A DNA stretch of 64,000 nucleotides from Halopiger goleimassiliensis. Lineage in GTDB: Archaea; Halobacteriota; Halobacteria; Halobacteriales; Natrialbaceae. The position numbers were made by a program, and so were the translations under genes. Location: assembly GCF_000455345.1 (NCBI RefSeq), contig NZ_HG315690.1, positions 186,001-250,000 on the forward strand, in the 5' to 3' direction. The stretch's first letter is position 1, and each line of letters begins with the position of its first letter. The notes below the pieces were generated by a model. That model was given only the letters and a program-made list of their open reading frames with translations. It ran no database searches and was not told where the DNA came from. Shown here piece by piece: positions 25,157 to 33,992 of this stretch.

Positions 25157-26338
25157 ATGGGAGCCGACGTCCGCGACGCCGACGCGACCGACGGAACGCC
25201 GGGCCTCGAGAGCGCCGGCTTCGTTCAGGTCGTTACGCGTGCGGACGGTGACGCGCTCGCCGCGAGCGGGATCATCGCCCGGGCCCTCGCCGAACGGGAG
25301 ACGCCGTTCCAGGTGACGGTCGGTCGGACCGTCGCCGAGCGGACCGAGCGAGTCGAGGCGGCCGACGCCGGCACCGACGACCTGACGCTCTCGATCGGCG
25401 CGACGGACGGCGACGCGCCGCGACTCGACGACCCCGATCGACCCGCGACGACGGCCGCCGTCGAGGTAGCCCGCGATCTGGGTGCGTCACCCGATCCGGT
25501 GCTCGCACTCGCCGGACTCGTCGCCGCCGGCGTCGAACCCGGTGCCGGCGACACCGAGTGGCTCCTCGAGACCGCGCGGGATCGCGACCTGGTCGATCGA
25601 CGGCCGGGCGTCGCCGTCTCGACGGCGGATCCGGTCGACGACCTCGCGCACTCGACGCGAGTGCGTGCGCCGTGGTCGGGTGATCCGGCCGCGACGAGCG
25701 AGGCGCTGGCTGAGATCGACGTCGAGGGCACCGAACCCGATCTCGAGAGCGAAGACCACCGGGCGATCGGCTCGCTGGTCGCGCTCGACGCCGTCGGCGC
25801 GCCTGACGCGACCGAGCACGCGGCCGAGGCGATCGGCCGGGCGCTGAAACCCTACGCGACGCCGTCAGGGCCGTTCGCAACCGTCGGTGGCTACGCCGAC
25901 GTGCTCGAGGCGACCGCCCGGACGGAGCCGGGAACGGGTGCGGCGCTCGCGATGGGTCACGACGCCCGCGATCCGGCGCTCGACGCCTGGCGAAGCTACG
26001 GGCGGCGTGCCCACGAAGCGATCGAGGGTGCCTCGACGGGGCGGTACGACGGCCTCTACGTCGTCGACGTCGACGACGGACCGGTGACGGCGGTCGGACG
26101 CCTCGTCGCGGCCTACCGCTCGCCGGAGCCGACGGTGCTCGTCACCGGCGACGGCGAGGCCGCGCTCGTCGCTCGCGAGGGGCCGGTCGAGGGCGCGACG
26201 GTCGAACGGATCGCCCGCGAACTCGAGTCGGCGACCGACGCCGTCGCCTACGACGTCGGCCCGCAACGAGGCTACCTGCAGTACGCGCCGTCGACGGAGG
26301 CGTCGACGGTCGTCACCACGGTGAGGGAGGTTCGATGA
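25157..26338 (+). CDS. RecJ/DHH-like exonuclease homologue, apparently catalytically degenerate
   Basis: Protein of 393 residues sitting where haloarchaea carry a RecJ-like (DHH superfamily) gene between rps15 and pcc1. VTRADGDALAASGIIARAL matches the first metal-binding motif (xxDxDgxaAa), but one Asp spacing differs. I cannot find the central DHH triplet; the nearest string is EDHRAIGSLVALDAVG. The C-terminal half resembles DHHA1 (YDGLYVVDVDDGPVTAVGRL, GPQRGYLQYAPS). Active RecJ degrades single-stranded DNA or RNA. Here loss of key residues suggests a structural or regulatory role. It overlaps pcc1 by 4 bp (ATGA). Confidence 0.8.
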   Translation: MGADVRDADATDGTPGLESAGFVQVVTRADGDALAASGIIARALAERETPFQVTVGRTVAERTERVEAADAGTDDLTLSIGATDGDAPRLDDPDRPATTAAVEVARDLGASPDPVLALAGLVAAGVEPGAGDTEWLLETARDRDLVDRRPGVAVSTADPVDDLAHSTRVRAPWSGDPAATSEALAEIDVEGTEPDLESEDHRAIGSLVALDAVGAPDATEHAAEAIGRALKPYATPSGPFATVGGYADVLEATARTEPGTGAALAMGHDARDPALDAWRSYGRRAHEAIEGASTGRYDGLYVVDVDDGPVTAVGRLVAAYRSPEPTVLVTGDGEAALVAREGPVEGATVERIARELESATDAVAYDVGPQRGYLQYAPSTEASTVVTTVREVR

Positions 26339-26631
26339 AACGCGCCACGATCCGAACGACCCACGACGATCCCGACGCCGTCGCCCGGGCGCTTCGCCCG
26401 GACAACACCGACGAGATGGAGACGACGGTCGCCGAGGACGGCCAGCGGGTCGTCACGCGGATCGAGCGCTCGACGACCGGCGGCCTGCACGCGACAGTCG
26501 ACGACTACGTGGTGAACCTCGAGGTCGCGACGACGGTCGCGGACGCGGCTCGCTCCGGAGACGAACAGCCTGCACGCCCAGCGGACACGGGTACTGTGTC
26601 CGACGACGAACCAGAACACGACAATGAGTGA
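26335..26631 (+). CDS. pcc1: KEOPS complex subunit Pcc1
   Basis: Small dimerising subunit of KEOPS, which makes the t6A modification at position 37 of ANN-reading tRNAs. The 98-residue protein has the Pcc1 fold: PDAVARALRPDNTDEMETTV, then VVTRIERSTTGGLHATVDDY and a long helix VVNLEVATTVADAA, followed by an acidic tail not present in all species. Its ATG overlaps the RecJ-like stop by 4 bp, and its own end overlaps rps3ae by 8 bp, so the three genes are tightly translationally linked. Confidence 0.9.
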   Translation: MKRATIRTTHDDPDAVARALRPDNTDEMETTVAEDGQRVVTRIERSTTGGLHATVDDYVVNLEVATTVADAARSGDEQPARPADTGTVSDDEPEHDNE

Positions 26632-27265
26632 ACGATCAGTCTCACGCGCGAAACAGGAGAAGCGGTGGTACACCGTCCTGGCACCCGAACAGTTCGATCG
26701 CCAGGAACTCGGTGAGACCCCCGCGGACGAACCGGAAAAGGTCTACGACCGAACTATCGAAACGACGCTCGGCGAACTCAACAACAACGCCAGCGAGAAC
26801 AACACGAAGCTCACCTTCAAGGTGACCGACGTCGGCAGCGACACCGCGTACACGGAGTTCGAACAGCACTCGCTGACTCGCGACTACCTGCGCTCGCTGG
26901 TCCGACGCGGTGCCTCGAAGATCGAGGCCTACGTCACCGTCCTCACGACGGACGATTACCGCGTCCAGGTCCAGCCCGTGGCCTTCACGACCAAGAAGGC
27001 CGACGCGAGCCAGGAGAAGGCCATCCGCGAGCAGATGGTCGAGATGGTCGAGGAGGCCGCAGCCGAACGCACCTTCGAGGAACTGATCGGCAGCGTCGTC
27101 GAGGGACGGCTCTCCTCGGCGATCTACGGCGAGGCGAAGACGATCTACCCGCTGCGCCGCGTCGAGATCCAGAAAGCCACCCTCGAGGCCCACCCCGAGG
27201 AAGTCGCCGAGGAGGAGGCGACCTCCGTCGACGTCGACGAGGAAGACGTCGCTGCCGGCGACTAA
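26624..27265 (+). CDS. rps3ae: 30S ribosomal protein S3ae (eS1)
   Basis: Archaeal/eukaryotic small-subunit protein eS1. The 213 residues include KRWYTVLAPEQFDRQELGET, TLGELNNNASENNTKLTFKV, SLTRDYLRSLVRRGASKIEA and YPLRRVEIQKATLEAHPEE, with an acidic C-terminus typical of halophiles. Overlaps pcc1 by 8 bp and ends the rps15 operon. A T-run after the stop (CGTTTTTG near 27286-27292) may serve as a transcription terminator. Confidence 0.97.
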   Translation: MSERSVSRAKQEKRWYTVLAPEQFDRQELGETPADEPEKVYDRTIETTLGELNNNASENNTKLTFKVTDVGSDTAYTEFEQHSLTRDYLRSLVRRGASKIEAYVTVLTTDDYRVQVQPVAFTTKKADASQEKAIREQMVEMVEEAAAERTFEELIGSVVEGRLSSAIYGEAKTIYPLRRVEIQKATLEAHPEEVAEEEATSVDVDEEDVAAGD

Positions 27266-27370
27266 CGGCGCGAGCGAGCGATTTCGTTTTTGCCGACAGC
27301 GTCGTGCCGGTAGCTGCAGGTAGCTGCTGATCGAGCGAAACCGGCGATGCGACGCGATCGGTCGAGACGC

Positions 27371-27820
27371 CTACAGGGATTTCGTCATGCAGGTCGCCGT
27401 CGACGGACACAGATCCTCGAACTGCGCGGTCGATCCGATCGCGTCCGGCACCGTGGCTCGGTCGGTCTCCTCGTACCCCCGATTTGCGAAAAAAGTCGAC
27501 GCGGTCGTCGTCAACAGGTACAGCCGCTCGAGGCCCGCAGTCCGTGCGCGGGCCTCGAGTGCCGAACAGAGCGCGGTTCCGTACCCGTTTCCGCGGGCCG
27601 ATCGATCGACGACGAGCGAGCGGAGGAGGCCGTCGCTGCCGTAGGTTTCGAGGCCCCCGATGCCGACTCGCTCGTCGCCGTCGTAGCCGACGAAGAACGC
27701 CGCCGACTCGTCGCGAACGTCCCGACTGGGGAGATCGTTCGCCTCGAGCAGGGATTCGACGTACGCGAGGCCACGATCACGGTCGGCGGCCGGTTGAAGC
27801 GTGATCGACGCGCCGCTCAT
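27371..27820 (-). CDS. arsN2: ArsN2-type GNAT N-acetyltransferase
   Basis: GNAT-fold acetyltransferase using acetyl-CoA. The 149-residue protein has the acetyl-CoA loop VVDRSARGNGYGTALCSALE and the ArsN2-specific C-terminus LYLLTTTASTFFANRGYEET plus AQFEDLCPSTATCM. ArsN2 proteins are linked to resistance to organic or inorganic arsenic, but no other arsenic gene lies in this window. Another in-frame ATG at 27847 would add nine residues; MSGASITLQPA looks like the normal N-terminus. It lies 43 bp after truD on the same strand and may be cotranscribed. Family call is good; an arsenic role is inference. Confidence 0.85.
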   Translation of the reverse strand: MSGASITLQPAADRDRGLAYVESLLEANDLPSRDVRDESAAFFVGYDGDERVGIGGLETYGSDGLLRSLVVDRSARGNGYGTALCSALEARARTAGLERLYLLTTTASTFFANRGYEETDRATVPDAIGSTAQFEDLCPSTATCMTKSL

Positions 27821-27863
27821 GTGGTCACTGACGACGATGTGCCACAAGTCGCTGCCGATGGCT

Positions 27864-29213
27864 TTACCCGAGGTCGATCGGATCGACCTTCAGGTACTCC
27901 CGGGCGACGACCGTGGCGTACGACCCTTTGGGCAGCGCGAACGACAGTCGAAGCGGATCACGGTCGAGGTCGAGGTCGGTCCGCACCAGGATCGCCCGCC
28001 GCGTCCCGTTCGAGTGGAACTCCCCGGGCAGATCGAAGTCCGCGGGCTCGAGGTCGAGGTCGGCGAGGACCTCGCGTTCGATCTCGCCCTGCTCGCCGTC
28101 GGCGAGATCGGTTTCAGTGCCGACCAGCGGCGCGGTGACGAACGCGCGGCCGCGCTCGCAGTGGCGGGTTACGGAGCGGACGCGGCGGTCGTCGACCCGC
28201 TGGAGGCGGTCCGTGTCGGGTAACGCGAGGCCCTCGGGGGCGTCGGTGTCGGCGAAACAGACGACGTCGCCCTCGACGGGGCTGTCGAACGGCAGGCCGC
28301 GCTCGAGGCGTTCGGAGAGCATCAGGTTGAATGCGTACGATTGAGCGGCGTGGACGAACAGCCGCTGGAGATTGGAGGGGAGGCGCTCGAGCGCGGCGCG
28401 GAACGTCTCGCTATCGGGATCGCCGTCGCACTCGGCCAGTTCGTGCAGCATCGAGCGCTCGTAGCGCAGGCGATGGGGAAACTCCTCGAGCGCCTGTTGC
28501 CAGTCGCGGGTCTCCTCGACGAAGCCGCGTGCTTCCCGGGTGCCGTCGGGTTCGGCCGCGGTCGGGTTCCCGAGGTAGGCCATCACGGCACCCTCCCAGT
28601 CGCCGCGGACGATCGCGAGGCCGACCTCGTGGGTTACCGGCCGGCGACTGCCGAACCGCTGCTGGCCGAAGAAGTTGGGGACGCCGATCGTCGTCCCGTC
28701 TTTGTCAGGGTCGTCTGTCCCTGCGAAGGAGGCGAGTTCCGCGGTGATCTCGGTCGCCTGATCGGGCCGTTCGGGCTCGCTCACGACGAGTTCGAAGGCG
28801 TTGCCGGCGAGGTCGCCGAACTCGAGCGAGCGCCCGGCCCGGCCGACGACTTCGATGTCCGCGCCGTCGACGTCGGGCAGGTCCTCGGGATCGGCACCGT
28901 AGATCGAGAACAGCTGGGTGGTGACGGCGTACTTGTCCTTCGTCCCCGCCCAGTCGACGCGCTCGCGGGAGACGCCGAGGGCGTCCGAGAGGCGGGACGC
29001 GAAGTCGTTGGTGTCCCAGCCCGACAGCGTCGCGCGAACGACCAGATGCGGGTAGGCGTCGGTCGACGCGTCGACGGGTTCGGTCGAAAACCGCTCGAGT
29101 TCGCGGACGCGGAACCGCTCGTCCTCGTCGCGGAGACGGCCGCCGACCCCGTCGGCGTCGCTGACGTAGTACTCCATCCCGACGGCCTGCTCCCGCGGAT
29201 GTGCCGGACGCAT
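27864..29213 (-). CDS. truD: tRNA pseudouridine(13) synthase TruD
   Basis: Converts U13 of tRNAs (and, in some organisms, other RNA sites) to pseudouridine. The 449-residue protein contains [19 protein letters not shown] with the catalytic aspartate, [34 protein letters not shown] and [16 protein letters not shown], all TruD landmarks including the inserted TRUD domain. The frame is open to 29429, but ATG 29213 ([16 protein letters not shown]) gives a normal N-terminus. ArsN2 follows 43 bp later. Confidence 0.95.
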   Translation of the reverse strand: MRPAHPREQAVGMEYYVSDADGVGGRLRDEDERFRVRELERFSTEPVDASTDAYPHLVVRATLSGWDTNDFASRLSDALGVSRERVDWAGTKDKYAVTTQLFSIYGADPEDLPDVDGADIEVVGRAGRSLEFGDLAGNAFELVVSEPERPDQATEITAELASFAGTDDPDKDGTTIGVPNFFGQQRFGSRRPVTHEVGLAIVRGDWEGAVMAYLGNPTAAEPDGTREARGFVEETRDWQQALEEFPHRLRYERSMLHELAECDGDPDSETFRAALERLPSNLQRLFVHAAQSYAFNLMLSERLERGLPFDSPVEGDVVCFADTDAPEGLALPDTDRLQRVDDRRVRSVTRHCERGRAFVTAPLVGTETDLADGEQGEIEREVLADLDLEPADFDLPGEFHSNGTRRAILVRTDLDLDRDPLRLSFALPKGSYATVVAREYLKVDPIDLG

Positions 29214-29277
29214 GCTTGCTACCGAGGGTTCGAACGCCGACGGTAAAGCGGTTCGTTCTCGAGGCGACGACTGATCC

Positions 29278-29877
29278 TCAGGGAGCCAGCGGACCCGACA
29301 CGACGCTTTCCTCGAGGACGGATCGAACGTCGTCGGCGTCGGTCGAGCGGGCCGTCGGCCCCAACTCGAGTTGGAGGCCGCCCGCCTCCCGCGCCAGCCA
29401 GTTGACGAAGTTGTTTGGGCTGACGCCACCGTACTGGCCGCCCGTGACGACCGAAACCGGCACGTCGACTACTTCCTCGAGCGCCGAGGCGACGCCTCGT
29501 TTGACGGCTCGATCGATCCGCCCGCCGACGAGCACTTCGTCGTCGGCCAGTCCGTGGACGCTGACGACGGTCTCGAATCCCCGGTCGGCGATCCGGTCGA
29601 GCAACGGGTACTCCGCGGGGGAAAAGGCGCTCGAGGGCGGGTGCCACGAATCGAAGGCTCTCCCGTCGGTCTCCTCGCCCAGACAGGCCCAGCAACTGGC
29701 TGCCGGCAGGTCCGTCGCCAGTTCCAGCGCGAGTTCGGCGGTACCGGGTTCGACGCTCCCGCCGTGGGCCGCACAGCAGCACACCTCGTCGGTCGCTCCG
29801 TCGTCGTAGAGCAGTTCGACGTAGTGGCCCGTCTCGGTCACCTCGAGTGGTCGAGTCGTCAGGGTCGGTCGCGACAC
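29278..29877 (-). CDS. Poly-gamma-glutamate hydrolase family protein
   Basis: Protein of 199 residues with [44 protein letters not shown] and [16 protein letters not shown]. The HGG-x(3)-E, (S)xH and later VSVHG histidine fit the zinc-peptidase-like PghP family (phage and bacterial poly-gamma-glutamate hydrolases). No signal peptide is seen, so it is probably cytosolic. Its natural substrate in an archaeon could be poly-gamma-glutamate made by some haloarchaea, or a gamma-glutamyl cofactor tail. Lies alone between truD and the aroA'/trp genes, same strand. Confidence 0.82.
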   Translation of the reverse strand: MSRPTLTTRPLEVTETGHYVELLYDDGATDEVCCCAAHGGSVEPGTAELALELATDLPAASCWACLGEETDGRAFDSWHPPSSAFSPAEYPLLDRIADRGFETVVSVHGLADDEVLVGGRIDRAVKRGVASALEEVVDVPVSVVTGGQYGGVSPNNFVNWLAREAGGLQLELGPTARSTDADDVRSVLEESVVSGPLAP

Positions 29878-29954
29878 GACTGGTCGTTTGCACGCGTCGC
29901 GGGAAAAACGTCGGACCGATCCGGCCTCGAAGACGAGCGGAGTCGAGCAGTCAG

Positions 29955-30752
29955 TCAGGCCTCGAGCGCGAGTCCGGCTTCTTTCAGTGCGGCTTCGGCG
30001 TCGAGATCGTCGTGGACGACGGCGGAGACGGCGGTCGCGATGGCCTCCGGATCTTCGTGCTGGAAGATCGATCGGCCCATCGAAACGCCCGCGCCGCCGG
30101 CGTCCATGACGCCGCGAACCATCTCGATCGTCTCCCGGTCAGTCCCCTTCGAACCGCCGGCGATGACGACCGGCAACCGCGTGGACTCGACGACGTGTCG
30201 GAAGCTCCCGGCATTGCCGCTGTAGCCCGTCTTGACGAGGTCGGCTCCGAGTTCCTCGGCGAGGCGAACGGCGTGACCCAGTGCCTCGGGGTCCTCGGGA
30301 TCGACGCCCGGCCCGCGGGCGTATGCCATCGCGAGCACGGGAATGCCGAGCCGTTTCGCATCCGCCGTGACCTCAGAGAGCTGAGTGATCTGGTCCGGTT
30401 CGTGATCCGAGCCGACGTTGATGTGGAACGAGACGGCGTCGGCCCCGACCCGAACCGCTTCCTCGACGGTCCCGGTCATCCGCTTGTCGTTCTCGTCGGG
30501 ACCGATCGTCGTCGAACCGTTGAGGTGGACGATGTAGCCCTTGCCGTTCTTGTTGTCGTGGACGCGCGGAGCGATCCCCTTCTGCGTGAGGACGGCGTCT
30601 GCGCCGCCACGGGTGACGCCGTCGATCGTCGATTCGATGTCCTTCAGCCCCTGAACGGCACCCATCGTGATACCGTGATCCATCGGGACGATGACGTAGT
30701 TCCCGTCCGTTCCGATCCGCTGAAGCCGTGCGTCGAGTCCTGTGGTAGTCAT
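29955..30752 (-). CDS. 2-amino-3,7-dideoxy-D-threo-hept-6-ulosonate (ADH) synthase
   Basis: First enzyme of the archaeal route to 3-dehydroquinate, an aldolase-type transaldolase that makes ADH from a 6-deoxy-5-ketofructose phosphate and aspartate semialdehyde. The 265 residues contain VIVPMDHGITMGAVQGL, DAVLTQKGIAPRV, VSFHINVGSD, DLVKTGYSGNAGSF (Schiff-base lysine) and VVIAGGSKGTDRET. It lies 24 bp after trpA on the same strand, so aromatic precursor supply and tryptophan synthesis appear to share one transcript from the trpC promoter. Confidence 0.94.
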   Translation of the reverse strand: MTTTGLDARLQRIGTDGNYVIVPMDHGITMGAVQGLKDIESTIDGVTRGGADAVLTQKGIAPRVHDNKNGKGYIVHLNGSTTIGPDENDKRMTGTVEEAVRVGADAVSFHINVGSDHEPDQITQLSEVTADAKRLGIPVLAMAYARGPGVDPEDPEALGHAVRLAEELGADLVKTGYSGNAGSFRHVVESTRLPVVIAGGSKGTDRETIEMVRGVMDAGGAGVSMGRSIFQHEDPEAIATAVSAVVHDDLDAEAALKEAGLALEA

Positions 30753-30776
30753 TGCGGGTCAGTAGCAAGCTTGCAG

Positions 30777-31736
30777 TTATGGGTGTTCTGGTTCCGGTAC
30801 GTCTCCGTCGTCGGCTCCGCGTCGGGCACCGCGTTTGAGTTCCGCGGCCTTCGTCTCGAGACGCTCGACAGCCTCGTCGGTGTCGTCGCTCGAAGCGATG
30901 TTCTGCGACTCCGTCGCAGTGCCCGCTGAGCTATGCTCAGCGATGATGTCCACGAGCGCGCTGCCGACGATGACGCCGTCAGCGCCGGCTTCCACGATCT
31001 CGGCGGCGTGATCGCCCTCGCTGACGCCGAAGCCGACGGCCTTCGGTACGTCGTACGCCGAGAGACGCTCTAGGCTCTCGTGGGTTGCCGTCGAGACGTC
31101 GGCCCGAGCGCCGGTCGTCCCGAGGCGGGCCTGCACGTAGGCGAAGCCCGAGACTTGGGACATGATCCGATCCAGCCGCTCGCCCTCGGTCGTCGGCGCG
31201 ACGATGAACACTAGGTCGAGGCCGTGATCGTCGCAGGCCTCCCGCAGGGGGTCGGCCTCCTCGGCGGGCAGGTCCGGGACGATGATCCCGGAGAGGCCGG
31301 CTTCGGCGGCCCGCTCGACGAACGGCCTCACGTCCGGCTTGCGCTGCGGCGAAGCCACGTCGCTATCCGAGGCGCGTGGTGCCTCGCGTCCCCCGTACTG
31401 GAGGATCATGTTGTAGTACGTCATCACCAGCAGCGGGGCTTCGGTCTCGAGGTCGTCGACGAGTTCGAAGAACCCCTGGGGGGTCGTGCCGGCCTCGAGC
31501 GCGCGGTTGATCGCCGCCTGGATCGTCGGTCCCTCGGCGATCGGCTCCGAGAACGGCAGGCCGAGTTCGATCAGGTCCGAGCCGCCCCGATCGAGGGCCT
31601 CGACGTACGCCTTGGTGTCCTCGAGGGTGGGATCGCCCGCGGTGATGTAGGTGATGAGCGCGGGGTGGTTCTCGCGGATGGCGGCCTCGACGTCGCTGTC
31701 GTACTCGCCGTCTTCCGACCGTCCGTCGTCACTCAC
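30777..31736 (-). CDS. trpA: Tryptophan synthase alpha chain
   Basis: Cleaves indole-3-glycerol phosphate to indole and glyceraldehyde-3-phosphate. The 319-residue TIM barrel has [47 protein letters not shown]-like [28 protein letters not shown] and [12 protein letters not shown]. The catalytic Glu is in IELG. The second catalytic acid, Asp in most bacteria (PFSDP), is Glu here (PFSEP), and the C-terminus has an extra acidic tail. Overlaps trpB by 8 bp. Confidence 0.96.
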   Translation of the reverse strand: MSDDGRSEDGEYDSDVEAAIRENHPALITYITAGDPTLEDTKAYVEALDRGGSDLIELGLPFSEPIAEGPTIQAAINRALEAGTTPQGFFELVDDLETEAPLLVMTYYNMILQYGGREAPRASDSDVASPQRKPDVRPFVERAAEAGLSGIIVPDLPAEEADPLREACDDHGLDLVFIVAPTTEGERLDRIMSQVSGFAYVQARLGTTGARADVSTATHESLERLSAYDVPKAVGFGVSEGDHAAEIVEAGADGVIVGSALVDIIAEHSSAGTATESQNIASSDDTDEAVERLETKAAELKRGARRGADDGDVPEPEHP

Positions 31737-32997
31737 CGTCGAACACCTCCACGTCGGGCGCGGCCTCGAGGTCGCGCTTCTCTGTTTCCTCCAGCACCGT
31801 CTCGAGGTCCTTGTCGCCGCGGCCGGAGACGTTGACGATCACGAGGTCGCCCAACTCGTCCGTCTGCTCCTCAAGGTACCCGAGTGCGTGACTCGATTCC
31901 AGCGCCGGGATGATCCCCTCGAGGTTCGAGAGGCGGTGAAAGCCGTCGAGCGCGGCTTCGTCGTCGACGTTGACGGGCGTCACGCGTCCCGTCTCGACGA
32001 GGTGGGACAGTTCGGGACCGACGCCGGCGTAGTCTAACCCCGCGCTGACGCTGTGGGACTCGACGATCTGGCCGTCGTCGCTCTGGAGGAGCTTCGTCAT
32101 CGCGCCGTGGAGCACGCCGTCGGTGCCCGTCGAGAGCGTCGCCGAGTTGGGTGCGACGCCCGCATCGGTGTCGATCTCGAGGCTCGAGCCGCCGGCTTCG
32201 ACGGCGTACAGGTCGACGTTCTCGTCGGGGACGAACGCGTGGAACGCCCCCATCGTGTTCGAGCCGCCGCCGGCACAGGCGACGACGCTGTCGGGAAGCC
32301 GACCCGCTTTCTCCCGGATCTGTTCGCGGGCCTCCTCGCCGATGACCGACTGGAAGTCCCGGACGAGTTTCGGGAACGGGTGGGGACCGACCACGCTACC
32401 GATGACGTAGTGGGTCCGCTCGACGGTCGTCGCCCAGTCGCGCATCGTCTCGTTGATCGCTTCCTTCAGCGTGCCGGAGCCGGCGGTCACCGGGTTCACC
32501 TCGGCTCCGTTCATCCGCATCCGGTAGACGTTCGGCCGCTGGCGGTTGATGTCCGTCCGGCCCATGTAGATCTCGCAGGGCACGTCGAGGTGGGCCGCCG
32601 CCATCGCCGTCGCCGTCCCGTGCTGGCCGGCACCGGTCTCGGCGATCACCCGCTCCTTGCCCATGTACTTCGCGAGCAGCACCTGCCCGAGCGCGTTGTT
32701 CAGCTTGTGCGCGCCGCCGTGGACCAGATCCTCGCGCTTGAGGTAGATTTCGCGGTCGTATCGCTCGCTCAGGCGGTCGGCGCGCTGCAGCGGCGTCGGT
32801 CGGCCGCCGAAATCGCGCATGCGCTCGCGGAACTCGTCCATGAAGCCGTCCTCGTTCTCGAGGACGTACCGCTCGTAGGCGTCCTCGAGTTCTTGCAGCG
32901 CCGGCATCAGGGCCTCGGGGACGTACTGGCCGCCGTACTCGCCGAACGTCCCGTCGGCGTCGCGTCGCGTCTCTCGGTCGTGATCGCCCGTGCTCAT
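31729..32997 (-). CDS. trpB: Tryptophan synthase beta chain
   Basis: PLP enzyme condensing indole with serine to give tryptophan. The 422 residues include [40 protein letters not shown] (Schiff-base Lys in GGAHK), [17 protein letters not shown] and [20 protein letters not shown]. This is the TrpB1 form that partners TrpA. It overlaps trpA by 8 bp and follows trpC by 42 bp. Part of its coding sequence (32736-32757) is repeated exactly upstream of trpC (33921-33942). Confidence 0.97.
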   Translation of the reverse strand: MSTGDHDRETRRDADGTFGEYGGQYVPEALMPALQELEDAYERYVLENEDGFMDEFRERMRDFGGRPTPLQRADRLSERYDREIYLKREDLVHGGAHKLNNALGQVLLAKYMGKERVIAETGAGQHGTATAMAAAHLDVPCEIYMGRTDINRQRPNVYRMRMNGAEVNPVTAGSGTLKEAINETMRDWATTVERTHYVIGSVVGPHPFPKLVRDFQSVIGEEAREQIREKAGRLPDSVVACAGGGSNTMGAFHAFVPDENVDLYAVEAGGSSLEIDTDAGVAPNSATLSTGTDGVLHGAMTKLLQSDDGQIVESHSVSAGLDYAGVGPELSHLVETGRVTPVNVDDEAALDGFHRLSNLEGIIPALESSHALGYLEEQTDELGDLVIVNVSGRGDKDLETVLEETEKRDLEAAPDVEVFDGE

Positions 32998-33039
32998 GCT
33001 GTCGTGGCCTCGCTGATCTGTGGTTGTGTCCTCGTCACG

Positions 33040-33819
33040 TTACTCGCCTCCGTTCGCGCCCGTCAGTCGGCGCGTGTTCGCCGCGACGTCGGTCTCGCCT
33101 TCGCCGTGGTCCATGATCGCGCTCCCGATCAACAGCGCGTCCGCGCCCGCCTCGCGCATTCGCCGAACGTCGGCCGGGTCGGACACGCCGCTCTCGGCGA
33201 TCAGCGTGACGTCGTCCGGAACTGCAGGGGCCACGGACTCGAAGGTTTCGAGGTCGACCTCGAGTCGCGCCAGGTCGCGGTTGTTGACGCCGACGATCTC
33301 CGCGCCCGCCTCGAGGGCCGTCTCGAGTTCCGCGCGGTCGTGAACCTCGACGAGCGGCTGAAACCCGCGCTCGCGGGCCGCGTCCACGAGGGCTGCGAGG
33401 TCGTCGACGAAGCGGGCGATCAGCAGGACGAGATCCGCTTCGACGACGTCCAGTTGGTCCTCTCGGAGGACGAAGTCCTTCCGGAGAACGGGAACGTCGA
33501 CCGCCTCGCGGACGCGGGTCAGCGCCTCGGGCGAACCGCCGAAGTGAGTCGGCTCCGTCAGCACCGAAATCGCGGCCGCACCGCCCTCGACCATCGCCTC
33601 CGCCAACGCGACGGGGTCGTCGTCGCGGGTCCCCTCGGCGGTGGGACTCGTCGGTTTCACTTCGGCGATGACGGGGTCACGCCCCGCGGCCTCGGCGCGC
33701 TCGAGCGCGTCGGGCAACGATCGCGCGTCGGCGGCAACGCGCTCCGGACCGCCCGATCGCTCCCGCGCGGCCTCGAGGATCGACGCCACCGCGGGCGCGA
33801 GCTCCGTTTCGGAGTTCAT
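33040..33819 (-). CDS. trpC: Indole-3-glycerol-phosphate synthase
   Basis: Cyclises the carboxyphenylamino-deoxyribulose phosphate intermediate to indole-3-glycerol phosphate. The 259-residue TIM barrel carries [16 protein letters not shown] (catalytic Lys), [51 protein letters not shown] and [15 protein letters not shown]. First gene of trpC-trpB-trpA-ADH synthase. ATG 33819 follows the TATA (33847-33852) by about 28 bp, so the transcript should be leaderless. The other trp genes (D, E, F, G) are not in the window. Confidence 0.96.
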   Translation of the reverse strand: MNSETELAPAVASILEAARERSGGPERVAADARSLPDALERAEAAGRDPVIAEVKPTSPTAEGTRDDDPVALAEAMVEGGAAAISVLTEPTHFGGSPEALTRVREAVDVPVLRKDFVLREDQLDVVEADLVLLIARFVDDLAALVDAARERGFQPLVEVHDRAELETALEAGAEIVGVNNRDLARLEVDLETFESVAPAVPDDVTLIAESGVSDPADVRRMREAGADALLIGSAIMDHGEGETDVAANTRRLTGANGGE

Positions 33820-33822
33820 TAT

Positions 33823-33852
33823 TGTACATCGACGTACTCATATGTACAAATA
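33823..33852 (-). promoter_or_regulatory. trpC promoter with two TGTACA palindromes
   Basis: On the minus strand the trpC TATA (TATTTG, 33852-33847) is overlapped by one TGTACA (33843-33848). A second TGTACA (33823-33828) covers the expected start of transcription; the two are exactly 20 bp apart, on the same DNA face. TGTACA is the TRP-box core bound by the tryptophan-sensing repressor TrpY of Methanothermobacter. A similar repressor in this organism is inferred. A CGTAC at 33833-33837 may be a third, degenerate site. Confidence 0.6.
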
Positions 33853-33920
33853 CCTTGCGCCATCGGGACGTCCCGGGCTGGAGCGCCGGTGTCGAAGGGA
33901 ACGGACGGCCCGACGCTCGT

Positions 33921-33942
33921 GCTTGAGGTAGATTTCGCGGTC
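33921..33942 (-). repeat. 22-bp exact copy of a trpB coding segment
   Basis: These 22 bases upstream of trpC are identical to 32736-32757 inside trpB, same orientation. On the minus strand both encode DREIYLK (the trpB strand just before the PLP lysine loop). The copy here continues L-K-H-E-R-R-A before diverging, and belongs to no intact gene. It may be a remnant of a duplicated trpB or of another PLP enzyme. Confidence 0.6.
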
Positions 33943-33992
33943 CAGCGGAGAGACCGGCGATTATTCAAGCCCGTGGCGCGTACGCTGTCTCC

